From Neoechinorhynchus agilis (lineage: Eukaryota; Acanthocephala), in contig CM121341.1 in the NCBI GenBank assembly GCA_051530055.1, forward strand, positions 14,756,001 to 14,820,000: a DNA stretch of 64,000 nt. Reading direction: 5' to 3'. The position numbers and the translations under genes are program-made. This document shows positions 45,591-57,214 of this stretch, piece after piece. Under the pieces are notes generated by a model. That model was not told where the DNA came from, made no database searches, and saw nothing but the letters and a program-made list of their open reading frames with translations. Each line of letters begins with the position of its first letter. The stretch's first letter is position 1.

Positions 45591-45785
45591 GACAGAAACG
45601 AGTTTTTTAGCAAAAGAATAAATATGGAATCTGTTGATGTTGAGGTTTCCAGGTTGTGAGAGTATGTTATTCCTTCTATCGACTATTTCCATAGACAATA
45701 TAAATTTGTTGAGACCGCAAATAGTATAGAATTTTCTCAGTGGGTGCCATAAAAGAGTCAACAATGAAAAGTTAGCACCTTAAAA

Positions 45786-46127
45786 CTAATTCGGCATCGT
45801 GTAGCCACGTCGAAAAATGAGGCAACAATTTATATCTTTTCTTATACAACTGCTTATTATTAATCTCATTGAAAGCTTGAGTCCCAAAATCTGTTTTTCC
45901 ATAGTGATAAGACAAAGTTGGTCTCGGTAAAGCAACATTAAATTATAATAAATGATTGCGCGACGAGCCTCTAAAAAGTAGACTATAATTGAATTTTCGA
46001 TGTTTGATAAAACCGAGTTATGATCAAAAAATGCTATAAAGAAGCCCACAAAGAAAAATGCGTCGTTATCTTTCCATTGTGTACTATCGCTCTCTTGTTG
46101 AAATATTATAAAGCAAATAGAAAACAA
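45786..46127 (-). other. Conserved divergent ORF, 113 codons (copy 4)
   Basis: An open frame starting MFSICFIIFQQESDSTQW, with hydrophobic AFFFVGFFIAFF, then YYNLMLLYRDQL and RLIISSCIRKDI. It lies head-to-head with mucin paralogue 4 and is nearly identical to 53965-54306. Its preservation in three units could mean selection or only recent duplication. No known domain. Confidence 0.35.
46107..46113 (+). promoter_or_regulatory. TATA-like box of mucin paralogue 4
   Basis: TATAAAG, 113 nt before the ATG at 46220. Confidence 0.5.
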
Positions 46128-46219
46128 CCTTCGTTCAATGTGACTTGTTCAAACCCCGACAAGTAAAAACGATGCTCTTTACTTTGGTGTCTGTTGCGCC
46201 TTCAATCCATCGATAAGAA

Positions 46220-48932
46220 ATGAAAGGTAACCTTTATTCTAGTATTTATTCGTTCAACATTTTAATAATTCAGTTTTTATTAATCTTGCCTTGATTTGCT
46301 TAATTGTGGGCAGGACGCAGGCACAAAATCAACCAAACATCATATTCAGTTAGTAGATTACTTTATAAGTTTTCATTTACCTTTAAATTCCAAAAAGGCT
46401 CAACTGGTCTGACTGAAGAGGAAAAAGTTCTTCTTTACAAGTTCATGAGTGAATCATTGAATTCCCCTCAGGGATTGAGGGCATGCATCGTACGACCTGC
46501 AAGCCTCGGAACGTCTAGTTGCAAATCCTACATCGCCAGGAAGGTAGCCGAGGCAGTTCATAAATTCGGTGAGATTTACAGTTAAGGTTTTAGTCGTTAA
46601 TAATGATCTTCTCTTAGATCTACCAAGGGACATGACTTTTTGTATTGAAGAAATATACGAAACAGATTCGACAACGACAACTGAACAGATAAACTCAACG
46701 TCGGAAGCAACTTCCGAAGAAACTTCGGACGCCACCTCAGAGGAATCCACTGCTCTGCCGACTAGTGAATTAACTTCGGAAGCTACCTCGGAAGCAACTT
46801 CGGACGTTACTACAGAGGAATCAACTGCCCGGCCAACTTCCAACGCTACCACAGAGGAATCAACCGTGCTGTCAACTTCCGAATTAACATCGGAAGCCAC
46901 GTCGGAAGCAACTTCGGACGCTACCACAGAGGAATCTACCGTGCTGTCAACTACCGAATTAATTTCGGAAGCCACGTCTGAAGCAACTTCGGACGCTACC
47001 ACAGAGGAATCAACTACCCTCTTAACTTCTGAATTAACTTCGGAAGCCACGTCGGAAGTAACTTCGAACGCTACCACAAAGGAATCAACCGTGCTGTCAA
47101 CTTCTGAATTAACTTCGGAAGCCACGTCGGAAGCAACTTCGGACGCTACCACAGGTGAATCAACTGCCCTGCCAACTTCCAACGCTACCACAGCAGAATC
47201 AACCATCCTGTCAACCGCTGAAGCCACTTCGGAAGCTACCACAGAGGAATCAACCGCGCTGTCAACTACGGAAGCCACGTCGGAAGCAACTTCGGACGTT
47301 ACTACAGATGAATCGACTGCCCTGCCAACTTCCAACGCTACCACAGCAGAATCAACCGTCTTGTCAACCCCTGAAGCCACTTCGGACGCTACCACAGAAG
47401 AATCAACCGTACTGTCAACTACGGAAGCCACGTCGGAAGCAATTTCGAACGCTACAACAGAGGAATCCACCCCAGCGTCAACTTCAGAATTAACTTCGGA
47501 AGCCACCTCGGAAGCACCTACAGATGAATCAACTGTCGTGCCAACTTCCAACGCTACCACACCAGAATCAGCCGTCATGTCAACCCCGGAAGCCACTTCG
47601 GACGCTACCATAGCGGAATCAACCGTACTGTCAACTACGGAAGCCACGTCCGAAGCAATTTCGAACGCTACTACAGAGGAATCAACTCCGCCGTCAACTT
47701 CAGAATTAACTTCGGAAGCCACCTCGGAAGCACCTACGGATGAATCAACTGCCCTGCCAACTTCCAACGCTACCGCAACAGAATCAACCGTTCTGTCAAC
47801 CCCTGAAGCCACTTCAGACGCTACCACAGAGGAATCAACCGTACTGTCAACTACGGAAGCCACGTCGGAAGCAATTTCGAACGCTACAACAGAGGAATCC
47901 ACTCCAGCGTCAACTTCAGAATTAGCTTCGGAAGCCGTCTCGGAAGCACCTACAGATGAATCAACTGTCCTGCCAACTTCCAGCGCTACCACACCAGAAT
48001 CAACGGTCCTGTCAACCCCTGAAGCCACTTCGGACGCTACTACAGAGGAATCAATCGTACTGTCAACTACGGAAGCCACGTCGGAAGCAACTTCGAACGC
48101 TACCACGGAGGAATCTACTCTGCTGTCAACTTCAGAATTAACTTCGGAAGCCACCTCGGAAGCAACATCGGACGAATCAACTGCCCTGCCAACTTCCAAC
48201 GCTACCACAGCAGAATCAACCGTCCTGTCAACCCCTGAAGCCATTTCGGACGCTACCACAGAGGAATCAACCGTACTGTCAACTACGGAAGCCACGTCGG
48301 AAGCAACTTCGGACGTTACTACAGAGGAATCAACTGCCCTGCCAACTTCCAACGCTACCACAGTGGAATCAACTATCTTGTCAACTCCTGAAGGCACTTC
48401 GGACGCTACCACAGCGGAATCAACTGTACTGTCAACTTCGGAAATCACTTCGGATGCAACCACAACGGAATCAACTGCCCTGCTAACTTCTGAATTAACC
48501 TCCGAAGCTACTTCGAACGCTACCACAGAGTCAACCGCGATTACGTCTGGCCCAGGACCTCTCCCGATTGATTTCGTTCCAGCACGAATACTGGAATCAC
48601 CAGATGAAGATGTACTTGACTTCAAATCGGTGGTTTCTGACGAACAAATCTACAAACCTGCTTCCGATAATTTGACCGCTTTAATCAATGAACAAATTGA
48701 GAAGATTTCATTTTTGATTCAAGATATCAAGAAATCATTTTCTGAGATCGCAAATTCCACGTTGGAAAGGACTCGATATAAACGCAGCGTCTCGGATACA
48801 ACAACTTCGGTAGACGACGATATCGAACGCTTCCGAGTTGCTTATCCCAACCAAGATATATCAATGAGTGAAAAAGCAGCGGAAATTTTTCTGAGAATTC
48901 TTGGAAACTTTGAAGCCCCTGCTCTTAACTAG
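46220..48932 (+). CDS. Secreted mucin-like paralogue 4 (855 residues)
   Basis: Exons 46220-46226, 46274-46348, 46398-46568 and 46618-48932 are in phase (856 codons including the stop). The signal peptide and Cys domain (RACIVRP, SSCKSY, FCIEE) are almost identical to paralogue 3. The repeat is about 620 residues and differs in the order of its units; it has sections with PASTSELTSEA and APTDEST not seen in copy 3. The C-terminal domain keeps DFVPARILESPDEDVLDF, YKRSVS and the FRVAYPNQDISMSEKAAE end. Flanks match paralogue 3 closely from about 600 bp upstream to the downstream LINE, so the pair arose by recent duplication. The inferred product is the same type of secreted glycoprotein. Confidence 0.85.
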
Positions 48933-48954
48933 AAGACATTGATTAGTAGCTATC

Positions 48955-49200
48955 TTAGTTCGTAGTTAGAATTATGTAGTAGACATCATCAATAAAACCT
49001 TCTATATCCTTAATGAGTTTCTCTTCCTTTTCCAACATATTAATTTCATTCCAAAGAGTAAACATATAAAAGACCATGTAATGATCAGCGCCCGCCGCTG
49101 GCATGGACATTCTCCAACAGAATTCTATTTGAGATAACGGCAAATAATGTTTCTTTAATGAAACTCAGATCGCATCGAATTGTAAGATATTCTTTATGGT
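48955..49200 (-). pseudogene. Myotubularin-like gene 3' end, copy 4 (broken)
   Basis: Same damaged last exon as at 32528 (stop lost, acceptor lost), followed by the same LINE junction at caataagggcg near 49200-49211. Confidence 0.75.
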
Positions 49201-51825
49201 CAATAAGGGCGAGACATAGCGCAGGCTCTCTCGATTTCGCGTCATAATTCAATGCGTCGAGCGGGCCGAAAACACAAAATCACAAGATTCACAGCCATCA
49301 GATCCTCCCGAAAAAAGCGAATTTCGTCGTATAGAAAGTAATAAAGTTAGCCAAGTTGATCTCCAAAATCCAGTTGTTTTGAGTAAAGGGTTGTCTGCCC
49401 CCACGAGATGGTTAGAAAGGATCACAGTTTGAGTGTGGTTTTTGATAGTAATGGGTTTCCTGCTCCCGCCCAAGTTCCAAAAGTTATGGTCATATGAATA
49501 TGGTTCCAACTCAAGAAGTGGTTTTTGTGTAATGGGTCTTCTGCTCCCTCACTTAGAACACTTCACCAAGAACTTTAACCCAAGATTACCTAAACCCAAA
49601 GAGGATTATATCATACGAATTAAAAAAGAAAACCTGGGTAGTATTTCTGTAGGCGAAGTTATAAAAATTACTTCATAAGATATCTATCGTCAAATAAACT
49701 AGAAAATGCCAGAGACTATTAAATCTAAAAAGTTTTGCGACAAAATGCTCGTTCTGGATATCTTTTTGTAAGCTACGAAGTGTTAAAGATGTTTTCGGAA
49801 ATGTTAAAGGAAAATTCCATTGAATTTAATGATATTTCAAAGAATTCAACTTTAATCGTTTTCAGCATGCCATACAATATGCAGCAGGAAGATTTTGAGA
49901 GGTCTTAAAGCACTTTTGGCCTTCTTTAAAAAATGGGAATATAAATATAAAATTATGTTAACTCCCTAACCATCATTCCACAATTATATACGGGCAGAGT
50001 GCATTCATATATTGATGCTTATCTGTTAAAGAAATGGATAGACTCGTCTGTAAGAGTTATGGAACAAATGCTGGACCAACGTGCTATGGGATACGACCTA
50101 ATTAAATTAGAGTTTGGGTAATTTGATTTAAAGATGAGGGTAACATTTAACACCGAAAGAGCCCTTAAATTTAATACTCAAATAAAGGAGGGGTTAACAA
50201 GGCAGGGAATCACGCCGACAGAAATGAACAGCATTATAACCCGGGCTGCAAATGATAATTTGGTTGTTTTTGCTTACGTACACAAGGGAAGGCCGTCGAG
50301 GAACACAAATGCTCTAATGAGACTGGCTATAATAAATCAACTGGGGGGAAATTTGACATTTTGTAAATATTTCAAATCTGAATTTTATCAATCACTGGCT
50401 AATGAGAGTATAACAAAAGACAGATTAAAGCTGAAGTCGGTAAAAAAATACTGCTCAAAATTTTGGTATATACTTTTACAAAAAAATGGGTAGACTAGAA
50501 GAGTAAAGCGGTTAATTGGATAGGGTCGATATCATACGCAGAGATGGTCGGCCAAATTTTATATAAAAATCTATTTTTATAGTGGTAGCTTTGCTCACAT
50601 GGTTTCCAAGAAATGTCAAGGACACGATGCTGCTATCCAAGGAGGAGCTAGAGGCCTATTGGGGTAATGTTAATTCATTTGCTAATAATTCCATATCGTG
50701 TTCACCTAAGGTGATTAAATTGATAAATCGACAGATTAAAGATCAGCTCCTTAATCTATGAAATAGAAGACTAAATTTTGAAGAGCTTTTCGAAATTAAT
50801 AAAGTAAGAAAGGAAATTTTACAAAAAACCCAAAGTTATAGAAAATCCGGGGGATGTGCGATTAATATCTATTTAAACCCCTCTAATATAGATAATTGAA
50901 AAAGTAGTGAATAAAAAAATTATGAACTTTTTAATGGAAAAAATCTTATCCCACCAAATTTCCATGGCTTCATAGCCGGAATAAGGGTAAATTGTCTATT
51001 ATGCGATTTGAATAAAACAAACAGCGAAGCTGAAGGTGTAAACAAAGTACTGATGCAAATAGATATTAACAAGGCATACGATGCCATCGACGAAATGTTA
51101 TCGAAAAAATTAAAAATGATGGCTCAATATCTTCTTGAATCTAAATCTTTCTTTATAGACGTAGATCCAAACAAAACACCATTTTTCTCAAGTTAAGGAG
51201 TACCCCAGGGGTCTCCACTCTCACTATTTTTAATAGCAATGATAGGAATTATGAAAAGATTGAAAAAAGGCAATTTTAAATTCTGGGTCTATGCAGATGG
51301 TCTTTTCTTTTTATTATATGAGAAGAACAATAAAATTTTATCTAACCAAATATGATTATTTTTGACAAATATAGATCAAATGCTAAAAAAGGGCCAATCT
51401 TTCCATTAATAGAAAAAACACAAATTATTTGTCTTACGAAAATTTAAGAGCAGGGGCCAAATTAAACAGGATTTTAACGGAAAATAAAAGCATCGAACAA
51501 TTTCCCATAAAAAACAACACGAGGATTTTAGGAATAGACTTTTCCTCAACCCGAGGAAGAACTACAACGAATTCGAATCTGGATTCACTTTTTATTAAAA
51601 TAATAAAATTAAATCATAGAATAAATATATTGCAGCACGTCATAGCAAATCCCATATCCATTTTTAAATCTATGTTAGGAGGATCGTTTTGTTTCTGTGG
51701 ACGACGGAATCAATAAAGAAGGAAGGATCAAAGCGAAATGGAGTGGGATCGCGATGATCAACAAGCAAGGCAATATAATAAAATACGATTGTTATTGTGA
51801 CGTCTCTCACCCGGACATTTATTTA
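49200..51825 (+). mobile_element. LINE relic, copy B of the 32.8-kb insertion
   Basis: It begins at the same target junction and has the same leader as copy A. A deletion near 49920 removes the end of ORF1 and the endonuclease, including the place where copy A holds the Ty3/gypsy element. The RT is kept here: VLMQIDINKAYDAIDE, then GVPQGSPLSLFLIAM and WVYADGLFFLLY, where the second Asp of YADD is replaced by Gly. A stop precedes GVPQGS. NTRILGIDFSSTRG near 51510 is the post-RT region. Dead copy. Confidence 0.8.
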
Positions 51826-52336
51826 TTTGATCGAATTTTCGAGACTCGCCGGTCTCCTCTTCAGGTGTTGTCAACATCTAAAACATAAACAAGCGCTCGC
51901 TCAACATCAATTTACGTTTTGACTCAGGACCCCGGGTCCGTCATGCCCGTTAGCAGAGGCGCAATTTTCCGTGCTGCAACCCGTGGGGAACTTAGGTCAT
52001 GAGCGGATATCTGCGGTTGATAACTTCAGGTTCACATTCCCTTTGTTGCCTTCCATACGCTCTTGTCGCTCGGCCTGTTCTATCATCATGGACTCCATTA
52101 TGTGCCTTCGTTGTAGGTGATCCTCGCTCATTAACATTGCTGCATTTTCAAATCCGATAGAGTGCGAGTTTTCGTGCGCATCGTTCAACATCGCTGACGT
52201 CGTGCCCCCGTCCGCATGAAATAACGGTGTTGTCTAATGCGCATGTCCAGCTCCTGCATTGAGTAACTGTCCCTCGGATATTCGAGTCGCGCGCGTTTAG
52301 CATCGTTTGTAGGTCAACTGTGCTTGGATTCACCGT
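51826..52336 (-). mobile_element. PLE 3' end fragment, third copy
   Basis: Reverse complement of 43036-43545, almost without change. It contains the 64-codon nuclease end (HENSHSIGFENAAM) and, at 51830-51863, the hammerhead-like core on the minus strand. It follows LINE sequence at the same point (cccggacatttattt) as in the 40-43 kb copy. Confidence 0.8.
51830..51863 (-). ncRNA. Hammerhead-ribozyme-like core, third PLE copy
   Basis: Same as the motif at 42270-42303: CTGAAGA, GAGAC/GTCTC stem, GAAAATTC. Confidence 0.5.
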
Positions 52337-53768
52337 ACAAGTTTAGTAAAAACCGTTCATCGAATCCCATTGAGAATGAATTTGAGGGCAAAAGCTAAAA
52401 TATAAATAGCCTTCAAATAGGAAATTATGAGTGTTGAGACAAACACAAAAAATTTGAAAAAGTACAAATTATTCGCGATTAAGTCTTATTGAAACAAAAT
52501 TCGTGAATTAAAAGTTGTTAACATTTTTTGCAACACCGCAAATCAATTACTATTAATCGGATATTGGCTTTAAAATTTTACTTATCAAACGCCCCCCGGG
52601 ATTTAGGAATCCCTTCACCCTTCTTCTCACTTACGCATTTTTCCGTCTCTCAAGAGGTCGCGGATCCCTCGACAACCAAATCATCCTGCTTTTAAGAATC
52701 CCTTCACCCTATCTCCACAAATTCCACTTCTACTTAATTTTACCCCCCCCCTCATCTACGGTTATCCCCTCTATTGCAACGCATCAAAATCTCAAATCCG
52801 TCGTCTTGAAGGGTTTCATAAGCGAGCATTTAAAATTCGAACAACTGACTTCCCTCCTCCGACCTGATACCTTGATGCAATTTTCATAAAACAATCAAAA
52901 CGCCTATCAACCCTACCACCATAATTTTTTCCACATATTGTTCCACTTCTCACCCCAGCACAACACTCGTAATCCGAATTCGTTTAAACCATCCTATGCC
53001 TCCCACCTCCCTATACCAACGCTCCCTTTTCCATACGGCCGAATTTTCTTAACCTGAGGAAAAACCAAACCTTAAAAGCGCTCAAGCAAACAACAACCAC
53101 CAATTCCCACCCGAACGTATATCCCCAGGCCCAGAGATTTCCACTCGAACGGACAAGCCAAAAAACGAACAACCCTGTGTATATGAAAACCCAAAGGTAC
53201 ATGGGTCTCATTTTTTATACACAAAATTTAATGAAACGTGTTATTAATATGCACTTAGTCCAAAATAAAATCCGCATTGGAGTTCGTAGCTAGTCGTCTC
53301 GGTTCGAAGTCATTTGGACAAAATAAAAAATCGTATATCCACTAAAATTATATTTGTTATACATAATGAAATTTTGTGAATTTAAAAGTATAGGGAATTT
53401 AATGATAAAACGTTATTGCACTACTCTGATTACCAGAATACGTTATTGAATTTTTAAATGACTCAACTTTTTGCATTCGGTACAAAAAATTCAGCCCTAA
53501 ACAGTCGAGTAGAATAAAAAACAAGCGAAATTTTCAGAACGAAAATCATTTCGGCTGCATTTGCCAATAAAAACACTTTGTTTGTAGTCAACCATTGGCA
53601 ATTCACGAAAAAGGAGATCTGCGAGTGCCGTTATCGATGTGATTTCCGGATTCAGTATAAGATTAACAAGCACTCGAGCGCAAGCAGCGCATCCTTCCTA
53701 TTACATCTTGTTAATAAGCACCACGTTTGATCCAGATTTAATGCCCTCGCAGTAAATTTGCAGTATTT
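52337..53768 (-). pseudogene. Myotubularin-like gene remnants, copy 4
   Basis: A short piece of the second-last exon starts at about 52338; the LINE/PLE right junction has been deleted into it. A broken piece of the exon with NPEI and AFADLL-type sequence lies at about 53500-53760. The span 52590-53240 is the same C-rich noncoding block as 44330-44980. No open gene remains. Confidence 0.65.
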
Positions 53769-53964
53769 AGACAGAAACGAGTTTTTGAGCAAAAGAATAA
53801 ATATGGAATCTGTTGATGTTGAGGTTTCCAGGTTGTGAGAGTATGTTATTCCTTCTATCGACTATTTCCATAGACAATATAAATTTGTTGAGACCGCAAA
53901 TAGTATAGAATTTTCTCAGTGGGTGCCATAAAAGAGTCAACAATGAAAAGTTAGCACCTTAAAA

Positions 53965-54306
53965 CTAATTCGGCATCGTGTAGCCACGTCGAAAAATGAG
54001 GCAACAATTTATATCTTTTCTTATACAACTGCTTATTATTAATCTCATTGAAAGCTTGAGTCCCAAAATCTGTTTTTCCATAGTGATAAGACAAAGTTGG
54101 TCTCGGTAAAGCAACATTAAATTATAATAACTGATTGTGCGACGAGCCTCTAAAAAGTAGACTGAAATTGAATTTTCGATGTTTGATAAAACCGAGTTAT
54201 GATCAAAAAATGCTATAAAGAAGCCCACAAAGAAAAATGCGTCGTTATCTTTCCATTGTGTACTATCGCTCTCTTGTTGAAATATTATAAAGCAAATAGA
54301 AAACAA
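53965..54306 (-). other. Conserved divergent ORF, 113 codons (copy 5)
   Basis: Nearly the same as 45786-46127, with a few substitutions (RRTISYYN for RRAIIYYN). Head-to-head with mucin paralogue 5. No known domain. Confidence 0.35.
54286..54292 (+). promoter_or_regulatory. TATA-like box of mucin paralogue 5
   Basis: TATAAAG, 113 nt before the ATG at 54399. Confidence 0.5.
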
Positions 54307-54398
54307 CCTTCGTTCAATGTGACTTGTTCAAACCCCGACTAGTAAAAACGATGCTCTTTACTTTGGTGTCTGTTGCGCCTTCAATCCATCGATAACAA

Positions 54399-57168
54399 AT
54401 GAAAGGTAACCTTTATTCTTGTATTTCTTCGTTCAAAATTTTAGTAATTAAGTTTTTATTACTCTTGCTCTGATTTGCTTAATCGTGAGCAGGACGAAGG
54501 CACAAAATCAACCAAGCATCAAATTCAGTTAGTAGATTACTTTTTAAGTTTTCATTTACCTTTAAATTCCAAAAAGGCTCAACTGGTCTGACTGAGGAGG
54601 AGAAAGTTCTTCTTTATGAGTTCATGAGTGAATCATTGAATTCCCCTCAGGGATTGAGGGCATGCATCACACGACCTGCAAGCCTCGGAACGTCTAGTTG
54701 CAAATCCTACATCGCCAGGAAGGTAGCCGAGGCTGTTCACAAATTCGGTGAGATTTACAGTTAAGGCTTTAGTCGTTAATAATGATCTTCTCTTAGATCT
54801 ACCAAGGGACATGACTTTTTGTATTGAAGAAATATACGAAACAGATTCGACAACGACAACTGAACGGATAACTTCGGACTCAACGTCGGAAGCAACTTCC
54901 GAAGAAACTTCGGACGCTACCTCAGAGGAATCGACTGCTCTGCTGACTAGTGAATTAACTTCGGAAGCTACCTGGGAAGCAACTTCGGACGTTACTACAG
55001 AGGAATCAACTGCCCTGCCAACTTCCAACGCTACCACAGAGGAATCAACCGTACTGTCAACTTCGGAAGCCACGTCGGAAGCAACTTCGGACGCTACCAC
55101 AAAGGAATCGACCGTCCTGTCAACTTCGGAAGCCACGTCGGAGGTTACCACAGAGGTTTCAACTACCCTCTTAACTTCTGAATTAACTCCGGAAGCAACT
55201 TCGGAAGTAACTTCGGACGCAACAACAGCGGAATCAAGTGCCCTGCCAACTTCTGAATTAACTTCAGAAGCCACCTCGGAAGCAACTTCTGACGTTTCCA
55301 CGGAGGAATCAACTACCCTGCCAACTTCGAACGCTACCACAGAGGAATCAACCGTACTGTCAACATCTGAATTAACTTCGGAAGCCACCTCCGGAGCAAC
55401 TTCGGACGTTACTACAGAGGAATCAACCGTACTGTCAACTTCTGAATTAACTTCGGAAGCCACCTCGGAAGCAACTTCGGACGCTACCACAGAGGAATCA
55501 ACTACCCTCTTAACTTCTGAATTAACTTCGGAGACCACGTCGGAAGCAACTTCGAACGCTACCACAACGGGATCAACTGCCCTGCCAACTTCTGCATTAA
55601 CTTCCGAAGTCACTTCGGACGATACCACAGCGGAATCAACGTCGGGTACAACTTCGAACGCTACCACAGAGGAATCAACTGTCCCATCAACTCCGGACGC
55701 AACTTCGGACGCTAGCACAGCGGAACCAACCGTCCTGTCAACTACGGAAGCCACGTCGGAAGCAACTTCGAACGCTACCACGGAGGAATCTACTCTGCTG
55801 TCAACTTCAGAATTAACTTCGGAAGCCACCTCGGAAGCAACATCGGACGAATCAACTGCCCTGCCAACTTCCAACGCTACCACAGCAGAATCAACCGTCC
55901 TGTCAACCCCTGAAGCCACTTCGGACGCTACCACACAGGAATCAACCGTACTGTCAACTACGGAAGCCACGTCGGAAGCAACTTCGGACGTTACTACAGA
56001 GGAATCAACTGCCCTCTTAACTTCTGAATTAACTTCGGAGACCACGTCGGAAGCAACTTCGAACGCTACCACAACGGGATCAACTGCCCTGCCAACTTCT
56101 GCATTAACTTCCGAAGTCACTTCGGACGATACCACAGCGGAATCAACGTCGGGTACAACTTCGAACGCTACCACAGAGGAATCAACTGTCCCATCAACTC
56201 CGGACGCAACTTCGGACGCTAGCACAGCGGAACCAACCGTCCTGTCAACTACGGAAGCCACGTCGGAAGCAACTTCGAACGCTACCACGGAGGAATCTAC
56301 TCTGCTGTCAACTTCAGAATTAACTTCGGAAGCCACCTCGGAAGCAACATCGGACGAATCAACTGCCCTGCCAACTTCCAACGCTACCACAGCAGAATCA
56401 ACCGTCCTGTCAACCCCTGAAGCCACTTCGGACGCTACCACACAGGAATCAACCGTACTGTCAACTACGGAAGCCACGTCGGAAGCAACTTCGGACGTTA
56501 CTACAGAGGAATCAACTGCCCTACCAATTTCCAATGCTACCACAGCGGAATCAAGCGTCGTGTCAACTCCGGAAGCCACCTCGGAAGCAACGTCGGACGT
56601 TACTACAGTGGAATCAACCGTCCTGTCAACTCCTGAAGCCACTTCGGACGCTACCTCCGCCGAATCAACTGTACTGTTAACCTCGGAAGCCACGTCGGAA
56701 ACAACTTCGGACGTTACCACAGAGGAATTAACTGCCCTACCAACTTCGAACGCTACCACAGCCGAATCAACCGTGCTGTCAACTTCGGAAGCCACGTCGG
56801 AAACAACTTCGAACGCTACCACGGAGGAATCAACCACGATTTCGTCTGGCCGAGAACCTTTCCCGATTGTTTTCGTTCCAATAAGAAAACTGGATTCACC
56901 AGATGAAGATGTACTTGACTTCAAACCGTTGGTTTCCGACGAACAAATCAACAAAGGTTCTTTCGAGAAATTGATCACTTTAGTTGACGAACAAATTGAG
57001 AAGATTCCATTTTTGATTGAAAATATCAAGAAATCATATTCTGAGATCGCAAATTCTACGTTGGGAAGGACTCGACATGAACGCAGCGTTTCGGATACGG
57101 CAACTTTGGTTGACGATGATGGATTCAGAGGCAAAGGAAATTTTTCAGAAGCCAACCCACTTAACTAG
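54399..57168 (+). CDS. Secreted mucin-like paralogue 5 (874 residues)
   Basis: Exons 54399-54405, 54453-54527, 54577-54747 and 54797-57168 are in phase (875 codons including the stop). The signal peptide and the three-Cys domain (RACITRP, SSCKSY) are conserved. The repeat contains a 507-bp tandem duplication (55505-56011 and 56012-56518) that looks identical by eye. The C-terminal domain has FVPIRKLDSPDEDVLDF, LVDEQIEKIPFLIENIKKSY and a weaker basic site (HERSVS). The usual FRVAYPNQDIS end is lost: the frame ends in GFRGKGNFSEANPLN, which looks like a small deletion with a frame change near the 3' end. Otherwise the gene is open. Confidence 0.83.
55505..56518 (+). repeat. 507-bp tandem duplication inside mucin paralogue 5
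   Basis: Two adjacent 507-bp blocks (169 codons each) with no difference seen by eye. The period is divisible by three, so the frame is kept. Confidence 0.85.
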
Positions 57169-57214
57169 AATTGCTTGATTAGTAGTGATCTTAGTTCTTA
57201 GTTAGAGTTATTTA

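Noticed and set aside
55505-56518. CRISPR-like or satellite array
   Set aside because: The repeats are coding, in frame, and degenerate without spacers; the host is eukaryotic.
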